Assembly (NCBI RefSeq): GCF_003610195.1 | Contig: NZ_RAPO01000003.1 | Coordinates: 620,001 to 684,000 of the forward strand | Reading direction: 5' to 3' | Length of the DNA: 64,000 nt | Source of the DNA: Halopiger aswanensis | GTDB taxonomy: Archaea; Halobacteriota; Halobacteria; Halobacteriales; Natrialbaceae | The notes under the pieces: model-generated | Databases searched by the model: none | Told to the model about the DNA's origin: nothing | What the model saw: only the letters and a program-made list of their open reading frames with translations | Shown here: piece after piece, positions 18,163-27,381 of the stretch | How the letters are laid out: each line of letters opens with the position of its first letter | Position numbering within the stretch: position 1 is the first letter of the stretch | Position numbers and translations under genes: made by a program

Positions 18163-18518
18163 GGGTCGACTGAGTGGGACCGGGGCCAAAACGCTACCGA
18201 ACCGGGCCGACGACCGATGGCGTAGTACTCGAGGGGCGCTCGAGAGTGCAAAACGAGAATTGACCGGCGAACGGCGAGAAAAACGAAAAACGAAGCTGAA
18301 CTGGTGGGTGTCGATAGGGGTGGGGGTGTGCGGGTCCGGACCCGCGTTTGGGGTGTCGATCGAAGCGGTCGTCAGCGCACGGTGGCCCCTGTTCCCGGTG
18401 GCCGCTCGTGCGCGTCGCCGCGCTCGATACCGGCGACGGAACGTGCCTCTGACAGCGTGCGGATCGATCGATTTTCGTCGACCGGTATCGAGTTCATCGT
18501 TGCGTTCGGTTCAGTTCC
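18163..18518. other. Intergenic region between ahcY and the secreted repeat protein
   Basis: I see no convincing gene in these 356 bases. The left part holds two runs of five A on the plus strand (18279-18283 and 18286-18290), which read as T-runs for the leftward gene at 18519 and may end its transcript. No clear TATA element is visible for ahcY; a weak TAGCGTTTTGG lies on the minus strand at about 18186-18196. Confidence 0.4.
18279..18290 (-). terminator. T-run terminator candidate
   Basis: Two T5 runs separated by two bases on the minus strand, about 230 nt after the stop of the secreted repeat protein. Haloarchaeal transcription usually ends in T-rich tracts without a strong hairpin. Confidence 0.35.
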
Positions 18519-19310
18519 TCAGTTCGGGCCGGCGTTGTCCGGCGGTCCGCCACCATTGCCGGCATTTCCGTTGCCGTTACCGTTGTTCCCGTCGTCATCA
18601 TCGTCCGACTCGTCGCTGTCGTCCTCGTCTTCGTCGTCCGATTCATCGTCATCGTCGTCCGACGGGCCAGCGTGGTCCGGCGGCCCCTGCTTCTTGTCGT
18701 CATCGCCGTCCGACTGCCCGGCGTGTTCCGGCGGCCCCTGCTTGTCGTCATCGTCGTCGTCACCCGGCGGGCCCGCGTGGTCCGGCGGCCCAGCGTGATC
18801 GGGGGCGTTACCGGGGTTGTTCTCGACGACGAAGTCCGCCACGGCGAGGCCGAGCGGCCCGTCGGTCTCGTTGCGCTGTTGCTCGACGAACTGCGAGACC
18901 AGCGCACCGAAGTTGTCGACCTCGAGTTCGCTCAGCGGCTCGAGGGTGGCCGTCGTCTCGGCGGTGCTGCCGTTGACCGTTGCGGTGATCGCCACGTCGA
19001 CGCTCTCGTTGTCGGTCGGCGCATCGAGGGTGACAGTACCGTCCTCGTCGGTGGTGTACGTACCCGTGTCCGCGTACGAGGCCTCTTCGCCGTCGGCGAG
19101 GGTCACGTCGACGGTCGCGCCCGCGACGGGTTCGTTATCCGCGTTCGCGTCCGTGACCGTCACGGTCGCGTCGGTATCCTGTGCGACGTTGATCGCAGGA
19201 TCAACGCTCTCGTTCGCTGCAGCGACTGTTGCGATGCCGCCGCCCGCGAAAAGAACGGACAGCAGCAACGCTGCCGCCAGCATCACTGCGAGTGGTTTTG
19301 CGTTCCTCAT
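18519..19310 (-). CDS. Secreted protein with Asp-rich PPDHAG-repeat tail
   Basis: A 263-residue exported protein. A Sec-type signal peptide (MRNAKPLAVMLAAALLLSVLF...VAAA) is followed by an Ig-like/carboxypeptidase-regulatory-type beta domain (about residues 40-125: VTVTDANADNEPVAGATVDVTLADG, YTTDEDGTVTLDAP). A linker ends in VVENNPGNA. The last 100 residues hold five copies of a PP[DE][HN]AG-like motif separated by runs of Asp/Glu and Gly/Asn. The tail is probably a disordered, highly acidic surface extension. No anchor is visible, so it may be released. A TATA element (TTTATTC, minus strand) lies 29 bp upstream of the ATG. Confidence 0.75.
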   Translation of the reverse strand: MRNAKPLAVMLAAALLLSVLFAGGGIATVAAANESVDPAINVAQDTDATVTVTDANADNEPVAGATVDVTLADGEEASYADTGTYTTDEDGTVTLDAPTDNESVDVAITATVNGSTAETTATLEPLSELEVDNFGALVSQFVEQQRNETDGPLGLAVADFVVENNPGNAPDHAGPPDHAGPPGDDDDDDKQGPPEHAGQSDGDDDKKQGPPDHAGPSDDDDDESDDEDEDDSDESDDDDDGNNGNGNGNAGNGGGPPDNAGPN

Positions 19311-19335
19311 CCGCTCGAGACATACAGGATTACTT

Positions 19336-19342
19336 GAATAAA
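19336..19342 (-). promoter_or_regulatory. TATA element of the secreted repeat protein gene
   Basis: TTTATTC on the minus strand, about 29 bp before the ATG at 19310, fits a leaderless promoter. Confidence 0.5.
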
Positions 19343-19389
19343 CCCCGACGGCAGTTCTGACGGATTCGTCGATTCCAAAACGGCCTCAG

Positions 19390-19394
19390 AAAAA
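19390..19394 (-). terminator. T-run terminator candidate for the deaminase gene
   Basis: A T5 run on the minus strand 76 nt after the deaminase stop at 19470. It is a plausible archaeal terminator, with no hairpin needed. Confidence 0.35.
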
Positions 19395-19469
19395 GTTAGA
19401 CAGTTTATAGGGGCGTCTGAACGTTCAGTTCCGGTTCCTGGATCTGCGATTATTACGGATCATTTCGCC

Positions 19470-20774
19470 TCACTCTTCGCCGCTGGCCCGGGCCGACAGC
19501 GCTTCGGCCGCCTCCTGGGCCCGTTCGCGAACCGCCACCTCGTCGAGGGTTAGCACCTCGCGGTCGCGCATGAGCACTCGGCCGTCGCAGACCGTGTGGC
19601 GGACGTCGGCCGCCGCCGCGGCGTAGGCGAGGTGGCTCACCAGATCGTGGCGCGGCGTCAGGTGGGCCGTCTCGAGGTCGATCACCGCGAGGTCGGCGGG
19701 CGCACCTTCCTCGAGGCGACCGCTCTCGAGGCCGATCGCGTCCGCGCTGCCTCGGGTCAGCATCTCCGTCACCGCTTCCGCCGGCACCGCCGAGGCGTCG
19801 TCGGCGGCGAGTTTACCGAGCATGGCCGCGTCGCGGGCCTCGTCGAGCATGGAGAGGTCGTTGTTCGAGGCTGCCCCGTCCGTGCCGAGTCCGACGGTGA
19901 CGCCGGCGTCGCGCATGCGCTGGACCGGCGCCATCCCGCTGGCGAGTTTCATGTTCGAGGCGGGGCAGTGGATCACACCTGCGCCCGCTTCCGCGAGCAG
20001 TTCGATCTCGCTGTCGTCGACGTGGACGCCGTGGGCGAGGAAGTCCTCGGGCTCGAGCATCCCGCGCTCGGCGGCGTAGGCCAGCGGGCGGACGCCCTCC
20101 TCCTCGACGATCGGCGCGACCTCGTCAGCGGTCTCGTTGGCGTGGTAGTGAATCGGGACGCCGGCCTCGCGGGCCTTCGGGACGAACTCCTCTAAGTACT
20201 CCGTCCCAACGGTCGTCAGCGAGTGGGGCATGAAGGCGGTCGAGATCCGGCCGTCCGCGGTGCCGTCGTACTCGCGGGCGACCTCGAGGCTCGTCTCGGC
20301 GTCCGCGCGGGCGCCCTCGTCGTCCTTGGCGACGGTGACGATGCCGTGACCGAGGCGGGCCCGCAGCCCCGCCTGCTCGACCGCGGCGGCGATCTCGGGG
20401 ACGTGGAAGTACATGTCTGCGAAGGCCGTCGTCCCGGACTTGATCATCTCGAGGAGGCCGAGTTCGGCGCCGATCCGGACGTCCTCGGCGGTCAGTTCGC
20501 CCTCCGCGGGCCAGATGTCCTCCTGGAGCCACGCGTCCAGCGGTTTGTCGTCGGCGTAGCCCCGAAGCAGCGTCATCGCGACGTGGCAGTGGCCGTTGAC
20601 GAAGCCGGGGGTCACCAGCGCACCCTCGGCGTCGAGGGTCTCGTCGCCCTCACCCGCGAGGTCGGATCCGATCTCGAGGATTTCGCCGGTGTCCTGGTCG
20701 ACCAGTACGTCCGCACGCGTCACCGTCGCGTCGGGTCGGAGCACCCGGCCGCCGGTGATCGAAAGCGTCGTCAT
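19470..20774 (-). CDS. dadD: SAH/5'-methylthioadenosine/5'-deoxyadenosine deaminase
   Basis: A 434-residue metal-dependent amidohydrolase of the cytosine deaminase-like superfamily. Metal-binding motifs are visible: GFVNGHCHVAMTLLRG (HxH), HYHANET (His near residue 205), LAHGVHVD (His) and GLGTDGAASNN (Asp). CPASNMKLASGMAPV is typical of MtaD/DadD/TrzA enzymes that deaminate SAH, methylthioadenosine or 5'-deoxyadenosine to the inosyl form. The exact substrate cannot be decided from sequence. The ATG at 20774 is supported by a TATA element (GTATAA) 28 bp upstream. Proximity to ahcY suggests a shared role in recycling methylation and radical-SAM by-products. Confidence 0.82.
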   Translation of the reverse strand: MTTLSITGGRVLRPDATVTRADVLVDQDTGEILEIGSDLAGEGDETLDAEGALVTPGFVNGHCHVAMTLLRGYADDKPLDAWLQEDIWPAEGELTAEDVRIGAELGLLEMIKSGTTAFADMYFHVPEIAAAVEQAGLRARLGHGIVTVAKDDEGARADAETSLEVAREYDGTADGRISTAFMPHSLTTVGTEYLEEFVPKAREAGVPIHYHANETADEVAPIVEEEGVRPLAYAAERGMLEPEDFLAHGVHVDDSEIELLAEAGAGVIHCPASNMKLASGMAPVQRMRDAGVTVGLGTDGAASNNDLSMLDEARDAAMLGKLAADDASAVPAEAVTEMLTRGSADAIGLESGRLEEGAPADLAVIDLETAHLTPRHDLVSHLAYAAAAADVRHTVCDGRVLMRDREVLTLDEVAVRERAQEAAEALSARASGEE

Positions 20775-20800
20775 GGACCGTGGTTTCGCCCCGCCGGGCC

Positions 20801-20806
20801 TTATAC
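20801..20806 (-). promoter_or_regulatory. TATA element of the deaminase gene
   Basis: GTATAA on the minus strand, centred 29 bp before the ATG at 20774. Confidence 0.55.
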
Positions 20807-20949
20807 TGTCGATCCCGGTTCGAGCGGCGCGAGCGACTCGAGCGATGGACGCGGCACCCACCACCGTTTCAACTGGAACCCCCTTCGAGCGTTTTTGGAG
20901 CCGGCAAACCGTCGGCGGATTTATCTTCTATTTTGGATAACAGGAGGGC

Positions 20950-22047
20950 ATGAACGGACCCGAGGACGGTGCGGCCGGTGATGGCGCCGGCCGCAGTCCA
21001 GACGGCAACGAAGCCGGGGGAACGGATGGGGATGGGGATGGGGACGGAGACGGCGGCTTCGAGTTCGGCCCCGACCGCCAGACCGTTCCCGACGAGCGGG
21101 GCGGTACCGGTTCGAACCGAACGACGGCAGACGAGGACGGGGGGATCGCCGTCGATCTCGCCGACGATCGGACGGCCGAACCGTCGGGGACGGATCCCGG
21201 TGCCGAACCGACCGCCTCGAGCGCCGGCGCCGGTCCCGATCCGGCCACTATCCGCACCTGGTCGACGCTCCTACTCGCGCTCGCGATCGCGGCGTTCGGG
21301 ACGGCAGTCGTCATCGTCGCGACTACCGACGATCCGACTCCCGCCGCCGGCGCGGGGGCCCTCGGGGTCGTGTTCGGTGCGGTCGGCGCCACCGCCCGGT
21401 CGGGACGGACGCGGCTCGTCGCTACGTTGGCGGCTGGCTGGGACGAATACCGCCGTTCCGTCTGGTTCGCGACCGGGTTGTTCGCGATCGGGACCATCGG
21501 CGGCATCGCCCTCCTGCTGGCCGGCTACGACCTGCTCGAGATGGTCGCCGAACTCTTCGAGGAGATGCTCCCCGAACTCGAGGACGAGGCGGGTTCGATC
21601 GAACTGACCGCTACGTTCTTCATTCTGAACAACTCGCGTGCGTTCCTGATGGCGATCGCCGGCGCGCTGACGCTCGGCCTACTCACGGCGTTCGTGATGG
21701 TCTTCAACGGGATCATCATCGGCAACATGGGCGCCTCGATCGGGCAGAGCGTCGGCATCGATTACATCCTCGTCGGGCTGGCGCCCCACGGGATCTTCGA
21801 ACTCCCCGCGCTGTTTATCGCCGCCGGCGTCGGGTTCCGGATCATCTACCGCTTCGGCGAGCGGGTCTTGGGCTCCCGCGACGCCTTCTTCACGAAGCCG
21901 TACCTCGCCCGCACCGCCGCACTGATCGCCTTCGGCTGGCTGCTGCTGGTGCTGGCGGCGTTCGTCGAAGCCTACGTGACGACGGTGCTGCTCGAGTCCC
22001 TGTTCGCCGACCGACTCGCGGGAATGGGTGGGACGGCTATCCCGTAA
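20950..22047 (+). CDS. SpoIIM (stage II sporulation protein M) family membrane protein
   Basis: A 365-residue polytopic membrane protein. The first 100 residues are a disordered acidic region with Gly-Asp repeats. One TM pair (about 97-145) is followed by the SpoIIM/DUF95 domain (about 160-360): SVWFATGLFAIGTIGGI, FFILNNSRAFLMAIAGALTLG, FNGIIIGNMGAS and LVGLAPHGIFELPALFIAAGVGFRI. The conserved LAPHGIFE motif is characteristic of the family, which in archaea is found outside sporulation and has an unclear role in membrane remodelling or transport. A TATA-like TTTATCTT lies at about 20919-20926. A small membrane gene follows 11 bp downstream, probably in an operon. Confidence 0.87.
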   Translation: MNGPEDGAAGDGAGRSPDGNEAGGTDGDGDGDGDGGFEFGPDRQTVPDERGGTGSNRTTADEDGGIAVDLADDRTAEPSGTDPGAEPTASSAGAGPDPATIRTWSTLLLALAIAAFGTAVVIVATTDDPTPAAGAGALGVVFGAVGATARSGRTRLVATLAAGWDEYRRSVWFATGLFAIGTIGGIALLLAGYDLLEMVAELFEEMLPELEDEAGSIELTATFFILNNSRAFLMAIAGALTLGLLTAFVMVFNGIIIGNMGASIGQSVGIDYILVGLAPHGIFELPALFIAAGVGFRIIYRFGERVLGSRDAFFTKPYLARTAALIAFGWLLLVLAAFVEAYVTTVLLESLFADRLAGMGGTAIP

Positions 22048-22058
22048 TTTTCACCCGT

Positions 22059-22412
22059 ATGGAGAAGACGATCGAAATATCGGGTAAATCGATCGCGTAC
22101 CTCCTCTACGCGGTCACGCTGGGTATGTTCGTACTGTTCCTCTTTACGATGGTAGGGACCGACCGTCCCTCCGCGGTCCCGTTAGGCGTCTTTTTTGCGT
22201 CCGTGCTACTCGCGATGGTCGTCGGCCTGTGGCGATGGAAGACCGGGAGGGAAGGAGACCACCTCGGTACGGCCGGCGACCTCGTGTACGATCCGCTCGC
22301 TCCCGGGCAAATGGCGAAAGAAAGATGGCTGCAGTCGATTCGCCGCCTTCCCGGTGCGGACCTCGACGGCGACGAAGAGGACGAGAACGACGGCGAAGAC
22401 GAGTCGGAGTGA
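22059..22412 (+). CDS. Small two-TM membrane protein downstream of SpoIIM-like gene
   Basis: A 117-residue protein with two membrane segments (about residues 12-32 and 40-58), a basic cytoplasmic loop (WRWKTGREGDH) and a very acidic C-terminus. I do not recognise a family. The 11-bp spacing from the SpoIIM-like gene implies co-transcription, and it may act in the same membrane complex. Confidence 0.65.
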   Translation: MEKTIEISGKSIAYLLYAVTLGMFVLFLFTMVGTDRPSAVPLGVFFASVLLAMVVGLWRWKTGREGDHLGTAGDLVYDPLAPGQMAKERWLQSIRRLPGADLDGDEEDENDGEDESE

Positions 22413-22545
22413 TCGCTCGGCGGTCCGTTCCGAGCGCTCAGCGATATAATCGACGAACGGCGATCGCGTCTCGAGTGCACGCCTGCGTGGCCGCTGCCGA
22501 ACTGTTCGATACGATCGTTACCGACCCCACTTCTCTGCTCCGAGC

Positions 22546-22989
22546 CTACGGCCGATCCCGCTCGAGAAAACTCGGCTGTCGGACGCGCTCGGTGCTGTCG
22601 TCCGGCAGCGTATCGATCCGATAGCCCTGTAGGGAGGTCGGGAGGCCGCTCTGATCGCCGTCTTCCCCGTCGGCCTCGTCTGATTCGGGATCCGCGTGCG
22701 GAGCGACCAGCGGCGTGACATCGGTGAGTTCGTCGGCCAGTCGCTTGCGGAGCTGTTGACCGTCGTCGACCTCCGGCTCGAGTTGTCGGACCCGCTGGCG
22801 ACCCTTTCGGTAGGCTAGGTCGACGAAGCGGCGATCGTAGGCCGTTTCGACCGCGTCGGCGAGTCGCTCGCGCTCGTCCGGATGGGCTTCGCCCAGACAC
22901 TCGGCGACGCCGAGCGCGAAGGCGCGGCGCAGCGCCTCGTCACGGTTCTCGAGCGTGTCCCAGTCGGTGCCGAATGTGCGTTCGTACAT
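22546..22989 (-). CDS. Hypothetical protein in operon with RAD55-like ATPase
   Basis: A 147-residue charged, mostly helical soluble protein without a recognisable domain. Residues 1-90 look like a compact helical bundle; the rest is an acidic, probably disordered tail. It begins 5 bp after the stop of the RAD55-type ATPase gene, so the two are very likely co-transcribed and may interact. Confidence 0.65.
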   Translation of the reverse strand: MYERTFGTDWDTLENRDEALRRAFALGVAECLGEAHPDERERLADAVETAYDRRFVDLAYRKGRQRVRQLEPEVDDGQQLRKRLADELTDVTPLVAPHADPESDEADGEDGDQSGLPTSLQGYRIDTLPDDSTERVRQPSFLERDRP

Positions 22990-22994
22990 CGTCG

Positions 22995-23705
22995 TTAGCT
23001 CTGGACCTTCTGATCCGGGTGGACGCGCAGGCCGCGGTCGGTGAACTCGAGGGGGCGGATGTCGCAGTCGATCTCGGTCCCGCGCATCTTGATGAGCTGG
23101 AGCCCGCGGGTCATCCCGCCCGACTCGAGGTAGTTGTGCATGAACAGGACGCCGTGGGCGAGGTAGTGGCCGTCCGAGTAGGAGGTCGGATCGGTCATCT
23201 CGGAGACGACCAGCACCGTCGCGTTGGCGCGTTTAAGCTTCGTCAGGAAGGTGATCAGCTGGTCGACCTCGTCGGAGAAGTAGTACTCGAGCAACATCGT
23301 CGAGTCGATGACGACGCGTTCGACGCCGTTGGATTCGATGTAGGAGACGAGCTTGTTCGTGAGGTTCTCCACGTTGTCGGGGCCCTCGCTGCCGCCGCGG
23401 GAGGACGACGAGAAGAACCGTTTCGTCTCGCTCGCGAAGACGTCCATGAACTTCATCTGGCCCGCGTTGACGGCCTGGTCGAAGCCGAACTGGAACGACG
23501 ACATGTCCGCGACGAGTTCCTGCTCGGACTCGTGCATGCTCACGTAGAGCCCCGTTTCGCCGTTGAACGCGCCCTTGGTGAGAAACTGGGCGCAGAAGGT
23601 CGTTTTGCCGCTCCCCGGCGGGCCGCTCACGATGTAGAGCCGGTCCCGCAACAGCCCGCCGTCGACTAACTCGTCGAACCCCGGGACTCCCGTGGAGAGT
23701 CGCAT
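22995..23705 (-). CDS. RAD55/KaiC-type RecA-fold ATPase
   Basis: A 236-residue single-domain P-loop ATPase of the KaiC/RAD55 group, common in haloarchaea as signalling or regulatory ATPases. Walker A is SGPPGSGKTTF at about residues 27-37, and the Walker B strand is VERVVIDSTMLLEYY. The N-terminus LSTGVPGFDELVDGGL is the standard KaiC-type entry. It is too short to hold a second KaiC domain. The ATG at 23705 is supported by a TATA element 27 bp upstream; the long in-frame extension beyond it would cover that promoter. A perfect inverted repeat just beyond the TATA element is a candidate operator. Confidence 0.87.
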   Translation of the reverse strand: MRLSTGVPGFDELVDGGLLRDRLYIVSGPPGSGKTTFCAQFLTKGAFNGETGLYVSMHESEQELVADMSSFQFGFDQAVNAGQMKFMDVFASETKRFFSSSSRGGSEGPDNVENLTNKLVSYIESNGVERVVIDSTMLLEYYFSDEVDQLITFLTKLKRANATVLVVSEMTDPTSYSDGHYLAHGVLFMHNYLESGGMTRGLQLIKMRGTEIDCDIRPLEFTDRGLRVHPDQKVQS

Positions 23706-23727
23706 CGTTAAATCCAGGGTAGTCACC

Positions 23728-23736
23728 GAATAAATA
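23728..23736 (-). promoter_or_regulatory. TATA element of the RAD55-like gene
   Basis: TATTTATTC on the minus strand, centred about 27 bp before the ATG at 23705. Confidence 0.55.
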
Positions 23737-23757
23737 GATTCCGCAGTGGTGTAATAT

Positions 23758-23775
23758 CGATAACTAGTGTTATCG
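23758..23775. promoter_or_regulatory. Perfect inverted repeat, candidate operator
   Basis: CGATAAC-TAGT-GTTATCG is a perfect 7-bp inverted repeat with a 4-bp spacer. It lies about 25-45 bp upstream of the RAD55-like TATA element, where an archaeal activator or repressor could bind. Confidence 0.4.
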
Positions 23776-24023
23776 TACGCGAGCATCAGTTTGCCTGTCA
23801 GGTCGGCGCGTTCGAGACGCGGAATCTTCCGGCCCTCGTAGCGACGACCCGCTTCATCGCTTCTCGCGTCCTTCCCGTCGGCGAGCGGCAACTCGTGTCG
23901 CTCTCGGCAGGACGTCGCCAGTCGGTGAATTACGGGGCTGTGGCGCCTACTTAACTATACGACGGCCCGACGCCCCGCTCGAGGCCACGGTCGATCCGAA
24001 CCAACGACCAGCACGAACGACCC

Positions 24024-26339
24024 ATGACCGATCACTCACCCGACGACGCCGACCGCTCGGCCGGATCGGCCCGCGCTCGAGGCGCACAGCACGACGACCG
24101 GACGCCGACCGATAGCTACTGCTCGTGTTGTCGGGTCTGTAACTGCTACCGCGACGCGCCGGCACCGGACGAACGCGGAGCCCGCGACGAGCATCACGAC
24201 GGCGGTGGCGGCGACCGCGACCACGAGGCCGGTCACAAGCACGACCACGACCACGACCACGACCACGACGGCGGCGCCCACGTCGACCACGCCGGCCACG
24301 AGGCGATGTTCAAGCGCCGCTTCTTCGTTTGCTTCGCGCTCGCGCTCCCGGTGCTGTACTTCAGCCCGATGTTCCAGGAGTGGTTCGGCTATACGGCGGT
24401 GACGTTCCCCGGCAGCGAGTACGTCGGCCCCGTGCTCGGCGTCGCCGTCTTCGCCTACGGCGGGATCCCGTTCCTCCGGATGGGCGCCATCGAGGCCCGC
24501 AACCGCGAGCCCGGGATGATGTTGCTGATCTCGTTGGCGATCACCGTCGCCTTCGGCTACAGCCTCGCGGCCGTCGCCTTCGGTCTCGGCGAGCCGTTCT
24601 TCTGGGAACTCGTGACGCTGATCGTCATCTTCCTGCTGGGCCACTGGATCGAGATGCGGTCGGTCCGCCGGGCGTCGGGCGCGCTCGACGAACTCGCCGC
24701 ACTGATGCCCGACACCGCCGAGCGGATCACCGACCCCGAAACGGGCGAGATCGAGGAGGTGGCCGTCGACGACCTCGAGGAAGGCGACCTCGTGCTCGTC
24801 CGCCCCGGTGCCAACGTCCCTGCGGATGGCGTCGTCGAGTCCGGCGAGTCCAACGTCAACGAGTCGATGGTGACCGGCGAGTCGAAACCGGTCGCCAAGG
24901 AACCGGACGACGAGGTCATCGGCGGGACGACCAACCGGGACGGCAGCCTTCGAGTTCGCGTCGCCGCGACCGGCGAGGAAACGGCGCTGGCGGGGATCGT
25001 GCGACTCGTCGAGGAGGCTCAGCAGAGCCGCTCGCGGACGCAGGTGCTGGCCGACCGGGCCGCGGGCTGGCTGTTCTACGCCGCGCTGGGCGCCGCGGCG
25101 GTGACGGCCGTCGCCTGGTCGCTCGCGATCGGCTTCGGCCTGCCGGTCGTCGAGCGCGTCGTCACCGTCCTCGTCAGCGCCTGCCCGCACGCGCTCGGGT
25201 TGGCGGTCCCGCTGGTCGTCGCGATCAACACCTCGACGGCCGCGCGCAACGGGATGCTCGTCCGCGACCGGATCGCGATGGAGCAGGCGCGGAACCTCGA
25301 TACGATCGTCTTCGACAAGACCGGGACGCTCACCGAGGGCGAGCAGGGCGTCGTCGACGTGGCGACGACCGACGGCTGGACCGCGGAGGACGCGCTGGCG
25401 CTCGCGGCCGCCGTCGAGCGCGACTCCGAGCACATGATCGCCCAGGCGATCCGCGAGGAGGCCGCCGAACGCGACCTCTCTGTGCCCGCCGTCAACGGGT
25501 TCGAGGCCCTCGAGGGTCGGGGCGTCCGGGCGACGGTCGAACCCGAGGCGGTGCCGGCCGTCGCGTCCGGCGGGGACGGCTCGAGCGAGCGCGAGCCTGC
25601 GAACGGCGCCACCGCAAGCGACGGCCACACCGTCGCCGTCGGCGGCCCGAACCTCCTCCGGCACCTCGAGGTCGAACCCGGCCCCGGCCTCGAGCGATTC
25701 GCCGACGAAGCGGGATCGCGCGGCGAGGGCGTCGTCTACGTGCTCCGCGACGAGCGGGTCGTCGGCGCCGTCGCGCTGGCGGACGTGATCCGCGAGGCGA
25801 GCTACGAGGCGATCGAGGCGCTCCACGAGATGGGTGTCGCGGTCGCGATGCTGACCGGCGACGACGCCGACGTCGCCCACAGCGTCGCCGACGATCTCGG
25901 CATCGACACCGTCTTCGCGGAGGTGCTGCCCGAGGACAAGGACGAGAAGATACAGGAGCTACAGGAGCGGGGCCACCTCGTCGCGATGGTCGGCGACGGA
26001 GTCAACGACGCGCCCGCGCTCACGCGCGCCGACGTGGGGATTGCCATCGGTTCCGGGACGGACGTCGCCGTCGAGTCAGCCGGTGTCGTGCTCGTGGAGA
26101 ACGATCCGCGCGACGTCGCCCGGCTCGTTCGACTGAGCAGAAAGAGCTACCGGAAGATGCAGGAGAACATCGCCTGGGCGGCCGGCTACAACGTGTTCGC
26201 GCTGCCGCTGGCCGCCGGCATCCTGGCGCCGGTCGGAATCGTGCTCTCGCCCGCGGTCGGCGCGATCCTCATGTCCGCGAGCACGGTGATCGTCGCGATC
26301 AACGCGCAGTTGCTGCGGCGGGTCGATCTCTCGGTGTGA
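24024..26339 (+). CDS. copB: Copper-type P1B ATPase with CPH motif (CopB-like)
   Basis: A 771-residue heavy-metal-transporting ATPase. The membrane metal site is CPH (387-389, [10 protein letters not shown]), the signature of the P1B-3/CopB group associated with copper export, rather than the CPC of CopA. The catalytic elements are complete: TGES at 284-287, phosphorylated Asp431 in DKTGTLT, and [10 protein letters not shown] near the C-terminus. The N-terminus lacks an HMA domain. Instead it has five Cys within residues 33-41 (CSCCRVCNC) and a His/Asp run at about 71-82, a likely metal-binding tail. It exports metal from the cytoplasm. hisG follows 55 bp downstream but is unrelated in function. 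No metalloregulator is adjacent. Confidence 0.92.
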   Translation: MTDHSPDDADRSAGSARARGAQHDDRTPTDSYCSCCRVCNCYRDAPAPDERGARDEHHDGGGGDRDHEAGHKHDHDHDHDHDGGAHVDHAGHEAMFKRRFFVCFALALPVLYFSPMFQEWFGYTAVTFPGSEYVGPVLGVAVFAYGGIPFLRMGAIEARNREPGMMLLISLAITVAFGYSLAAVAFGLGEPFFWELVTLIVIFLLGHWIEMRSVRRASGALDELAALMPDTAERITDPETGEIEEVAVDDLEEGDLVLVRPGANVPADGVVESGESNVNESMVTGESKPVAKEPDDEVIGGTTNRDGSLRVRVAATGEETALAGIVRLVEEAQQSRSRTQVLADRAAGWLFYAALGAAAVTAVAWSLAIGFGLPVVERVVTVLVSACPHALGLAVPLVVAINTSTAARNGMLVRDRIAMEQARNLDTIVFDKTGTLTEGEQGVVDVATTDGWTAEDALALAAAVERDSEHMIAQAIREEAAERDLSVPAVNGFEALEGRGVRATVEPEAVPAVASGGDGSSEREPANGATASDGHTVAVGGPNLLRHLEVEPGPGLERFADEAGSRGEGVVYVLRDERVVGAVALADVIREASYEAIEALHEMGVAVAMLTGDDADVAHSVADDLGIDTVFAEVLPEDKDEKIQELQERGHLVAMVGDGVNDAPALTRADVGIAIGSGTDVAVESAGVVLVENDPRDVARLVRLSRKSYRKMQENIAWAAGYNVFALPLAAGILAPVGIVLSPAVGAILMSASTVIVAINAQLLRRVDLSV

Positions 26340-26394
26340 CGCCGATTCGCCGGGATGAAAAGACAATTCCCGACCGACCCCGAAAGGAGAGCAA

Positions 26395-27255
26395 ATGCGA
26401 ATCGCCGTTCCCAACAAGGGCCGCCTGCACGAGCCGACGATCGACCTCTTAGAGCGGGCGGGGCTCCACCTCGAGAACGGTGCCGACCGGAAACTCTACG
26501 CCGACACCGTCGACCCCGACGTCTCCGTTCTGTTCGCCCGCGCGGCGGACATTCCGGAGTACGTCGCCGACGGCGCGGCCGACCTCGGCATCACGGGCTA
26601 CGATCAGGTCTGCGAGGCCCGCGTCGACAACGTCTCCGAACTACTGGATCTGGAGTTCGGCCGCTGCCGACTCGTCCTCGCCGCGCCCGAGGACGGCGAC
26701 ATCGAGTCCGTCGCGGACCTCGAGGGCGGCACCGTCGCCACCGAGTTCCCGAACATCACCGCGGATTTCTTCGCCGACGCCGGCGTCGACCCCGACATCG
26801 TCGAGGTCTCGGGCGCGACGGAACTGACTCCACACGTCGAGATGGCCGACGCCATCGTCGACATCACGAGCACCGGGACGACGCTGAAGATGAACCGACT
26901 GGCCGTCATCGAAGAGGTGCTCGCGAGTTCCGTCCGGCTGTTCGGGCGCGAGGACGTCCTCGAGGACCCGAAGGTCGAGGAGGTTCGGACCGCGCTGGCG
27001 TCGGTCAAGCAGGCCGAGGGGAAGCGCTACCTGATGATGAACGTCCCCGAAGGGAAAATCGAGGCCGTCCGCGACGTGATTCCGGGAATGGGCGGCCCGA
27101 CGGTGATGGACATCGCCGACGAGAACGGCGAGGACGGCAAGGTTGCGGTCCACGCGGTCGTCGACGAGCGCGACGTCTTCGAGACGATCACCGAGGTGAA
27201 GAAGGCGGGCGCCGGCGATATTCTGGTGACCGAAATCGAGCGGCTGATCGAGTAA
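26395..27255 (+). CDS. hisG: ATP phosphoribosyltransferase, long form
   Basis: A 286-residue HisG of the long type, which catalyses the first step of histidine synthesis, joining ATP and PRPP. The N-terminal catalytic lobes carry [29 protein letters not shown] and the PRPP-binding loop [13 protein letters not shown]. The C-terminal third is the ACT-like regulatory domain ([37 protein letters not shown]), which gives hexameric enzymes feedback inhibition by histidine; no HisZ is needed. hisA is elsewhere in this window at 49.2 kb, so the pathway genes are scattered, as is usual in haloarchaea. Confidence 0.96.
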   Translation: MRIAVPNKGRLHEPTIDLLERAGLHLENGADRKLYADTVDPDVSVLFARAADIPEYVADGAADLGITGYDQVCEARVDNVSELLDLEFGRCRLVLAAPEDGDIESVADLEGGTVATEFPNITADFFADAGVDPDIVEVSGATELTPHVEMADAIVDITSTGTTLKMNRLAVIEEVLASSVRLFGREDVLEDPKVEEVRTALASVKQAEGKRYLMMNVPEGKIEAVRDVIPGMGGPTVMDIADENGEDGKVAVHAVVDERDVFETITEVKKAGAGDILVTEIERLIE

Positions 27256-27381
27256 GCACGGCGGCCGGCGCCGGCGCGACGAGCGGCACGGACGCCGGTC
27301 GGGGCCGTCTCGATGGTTTTCGCGGTCGGTCGTCGCGGTCGATCTCGATTTCCCGGGCCTCACGATCGGTCGCGACCGCAG

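Larger units (their letters stand above)
23706..24023. other. Divergent intergenic region between RAD55-like and copper ATPase genes
   Basis: No gene is evident in these 318 bases. They hold a leftward promoter with an inverted repeat at the left end. At the right end is an AT patch, TTAACTATAC at about 23951-23960, roughly 65 bp before the copper ATPase ATG, which is a possible promoter giving a leader of about 40 nt. Confidence 0.45.

Noticed and set aside
24329-26452. A 707-codon frame in +2 over the copper ATPase, and a 614-codon antisense frame at 24036-25880
   Set aside because: Both overlap a complete P-type ATPase with all catalytic motifs; long open shadow frames are expected at this GC bias.
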